A stretch of DNA of 64,000 nucleotides. It comes from Nostoc edaphicum CCNP1411. GTDB taxonomy: Bacteria; Cyanobacteriota; Cyanobacteriia; Cyanobacteriales; Nostocaceae. Below, in pieces: positions 63,885 to 64,000 of this stretch; position 1 is the stretch's first letter, and each line of letters begins with the position of its first letter. The notes beneath the pieces were generated by a model. The model ran no database searches. It was not told the DNA's origin and worked only from the letters and a program-made list of their open reading frames with translations. A program made the translations under genes and the position numbers. The stretch covers positions 3,100,001 to 3,164,000 of the forward strand of contig NZ_CP054698.1 in NCBI RefSeq assembly GCF_014023275.1, in the 5' to 3' direction.

Positions 63885-64000
63885 GGTATTTTGTTATGAT
63901 ATAATTTACTCAGTACGCAGGGCAAACGCATCTAAATTACTCTTGATCACAACGAAGGTTAAGAACCAACGAAAAAATAAGGATTTCGCGCTTGATTATT

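Noticed and set aside
63445..64000. Possible ncRNA (tmRNA, 6S or RNase P)
   Set aside because: I compared from memory with the conserved parts of these RNAs and saw no match; only the hairpin at 63856 is convincing.

Overview
The window reads as chromosomal DNA of a filamentous, probably heterocyst-forming cyanobacterium of the Nostoc/Anabaena type. It carries psbB and psbT (photosystem II), chlD and ycf54 (chlorophyll synthesis), crtE, and a cyanobacterial FtsH. GCGATCGC (HIP1) palindromes are frequent. Seven-base short tandem repeats (STRRs) and small dispersed repeats fill the spaces between genes. This is inference from gene content and repeats; no rRNA or other taxonomic marker was available.

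Layout. 1-8980: a BrnT-type toxin/antitoxin pair lies between two copies of a 69-bp sequence, followed by pdxJ, a SnoaL-like protein, ycf54, a secreted protein, a minus-strand folD-crtE-PAP2-like cluster, a lipoprotein, a Nudix hydrolase and an AI-2E-family permease. 9360-11320: a translationally coupled SLOG + SLATT pair, then two tandem structured units that look like small-RNA genes. 11318-16171: HAD hydrolase, rpsA, psbT and psbB, all on the minus strand. 16973-28581: oligopeptide-type ABC transporter genes surrounding a mobile-element-rich island (20.0-26.4 kb) with two STAND/AAA-type ATPase genes. The first is split exactly by an IS4-family insertion. The second has a membrane domain built from a 12-bp tandem repeat. 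29421-44079: an RTX/beta-roll protein, an MBL-fold hydrolase, NIF3, YjbQ, a glycosyltransferase-like protein, a class V aminotransferase, a RecB-like nuclease and a phytase-like esterase. 44372-53254: twin Ser/Thr kinases, tRNA-Asp(GTC), gltX, a secreted protein, ftsH and rnc. 53393-57093: a NYN-domain protein, the second copy of the same IS, a 59-bp-arm palindrome and two nuclease-fold proteins. 57185-64000: chlD, sigF, a Bax-inhibitor-1 protein, a DUF1802 protein and an aldo/keto reductase pseudogene riddled with small repeats.

How the genes work together. Housekeeping and photosynthesis genes (psbB/psbT, chlD, ycf54, crtE, folD, pdxJ, gltX, ftsH, rnc, rpsA) look intact and ordinary. The accessory material is conflict-like: toxin/antitoxin, SLOG/SLATT, and the ATPase island. 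The island is the best candidate for a little-described system. It has a divergent small membrane protein, helically phased TACGTAGGAT-like repeats between the divergent genes, an N-terminal HTH-like ATPase, and a membrane ATPase with GVAV repeats. Three MITE-like elements lie within or just beside it.

Caution. The two IS copies differ by only one base that I found, plus four homopolymer lengths. Some apparent frameshifts could therefore be sequencing errors. All family assignments come from reading the translated sequences; no search was run.
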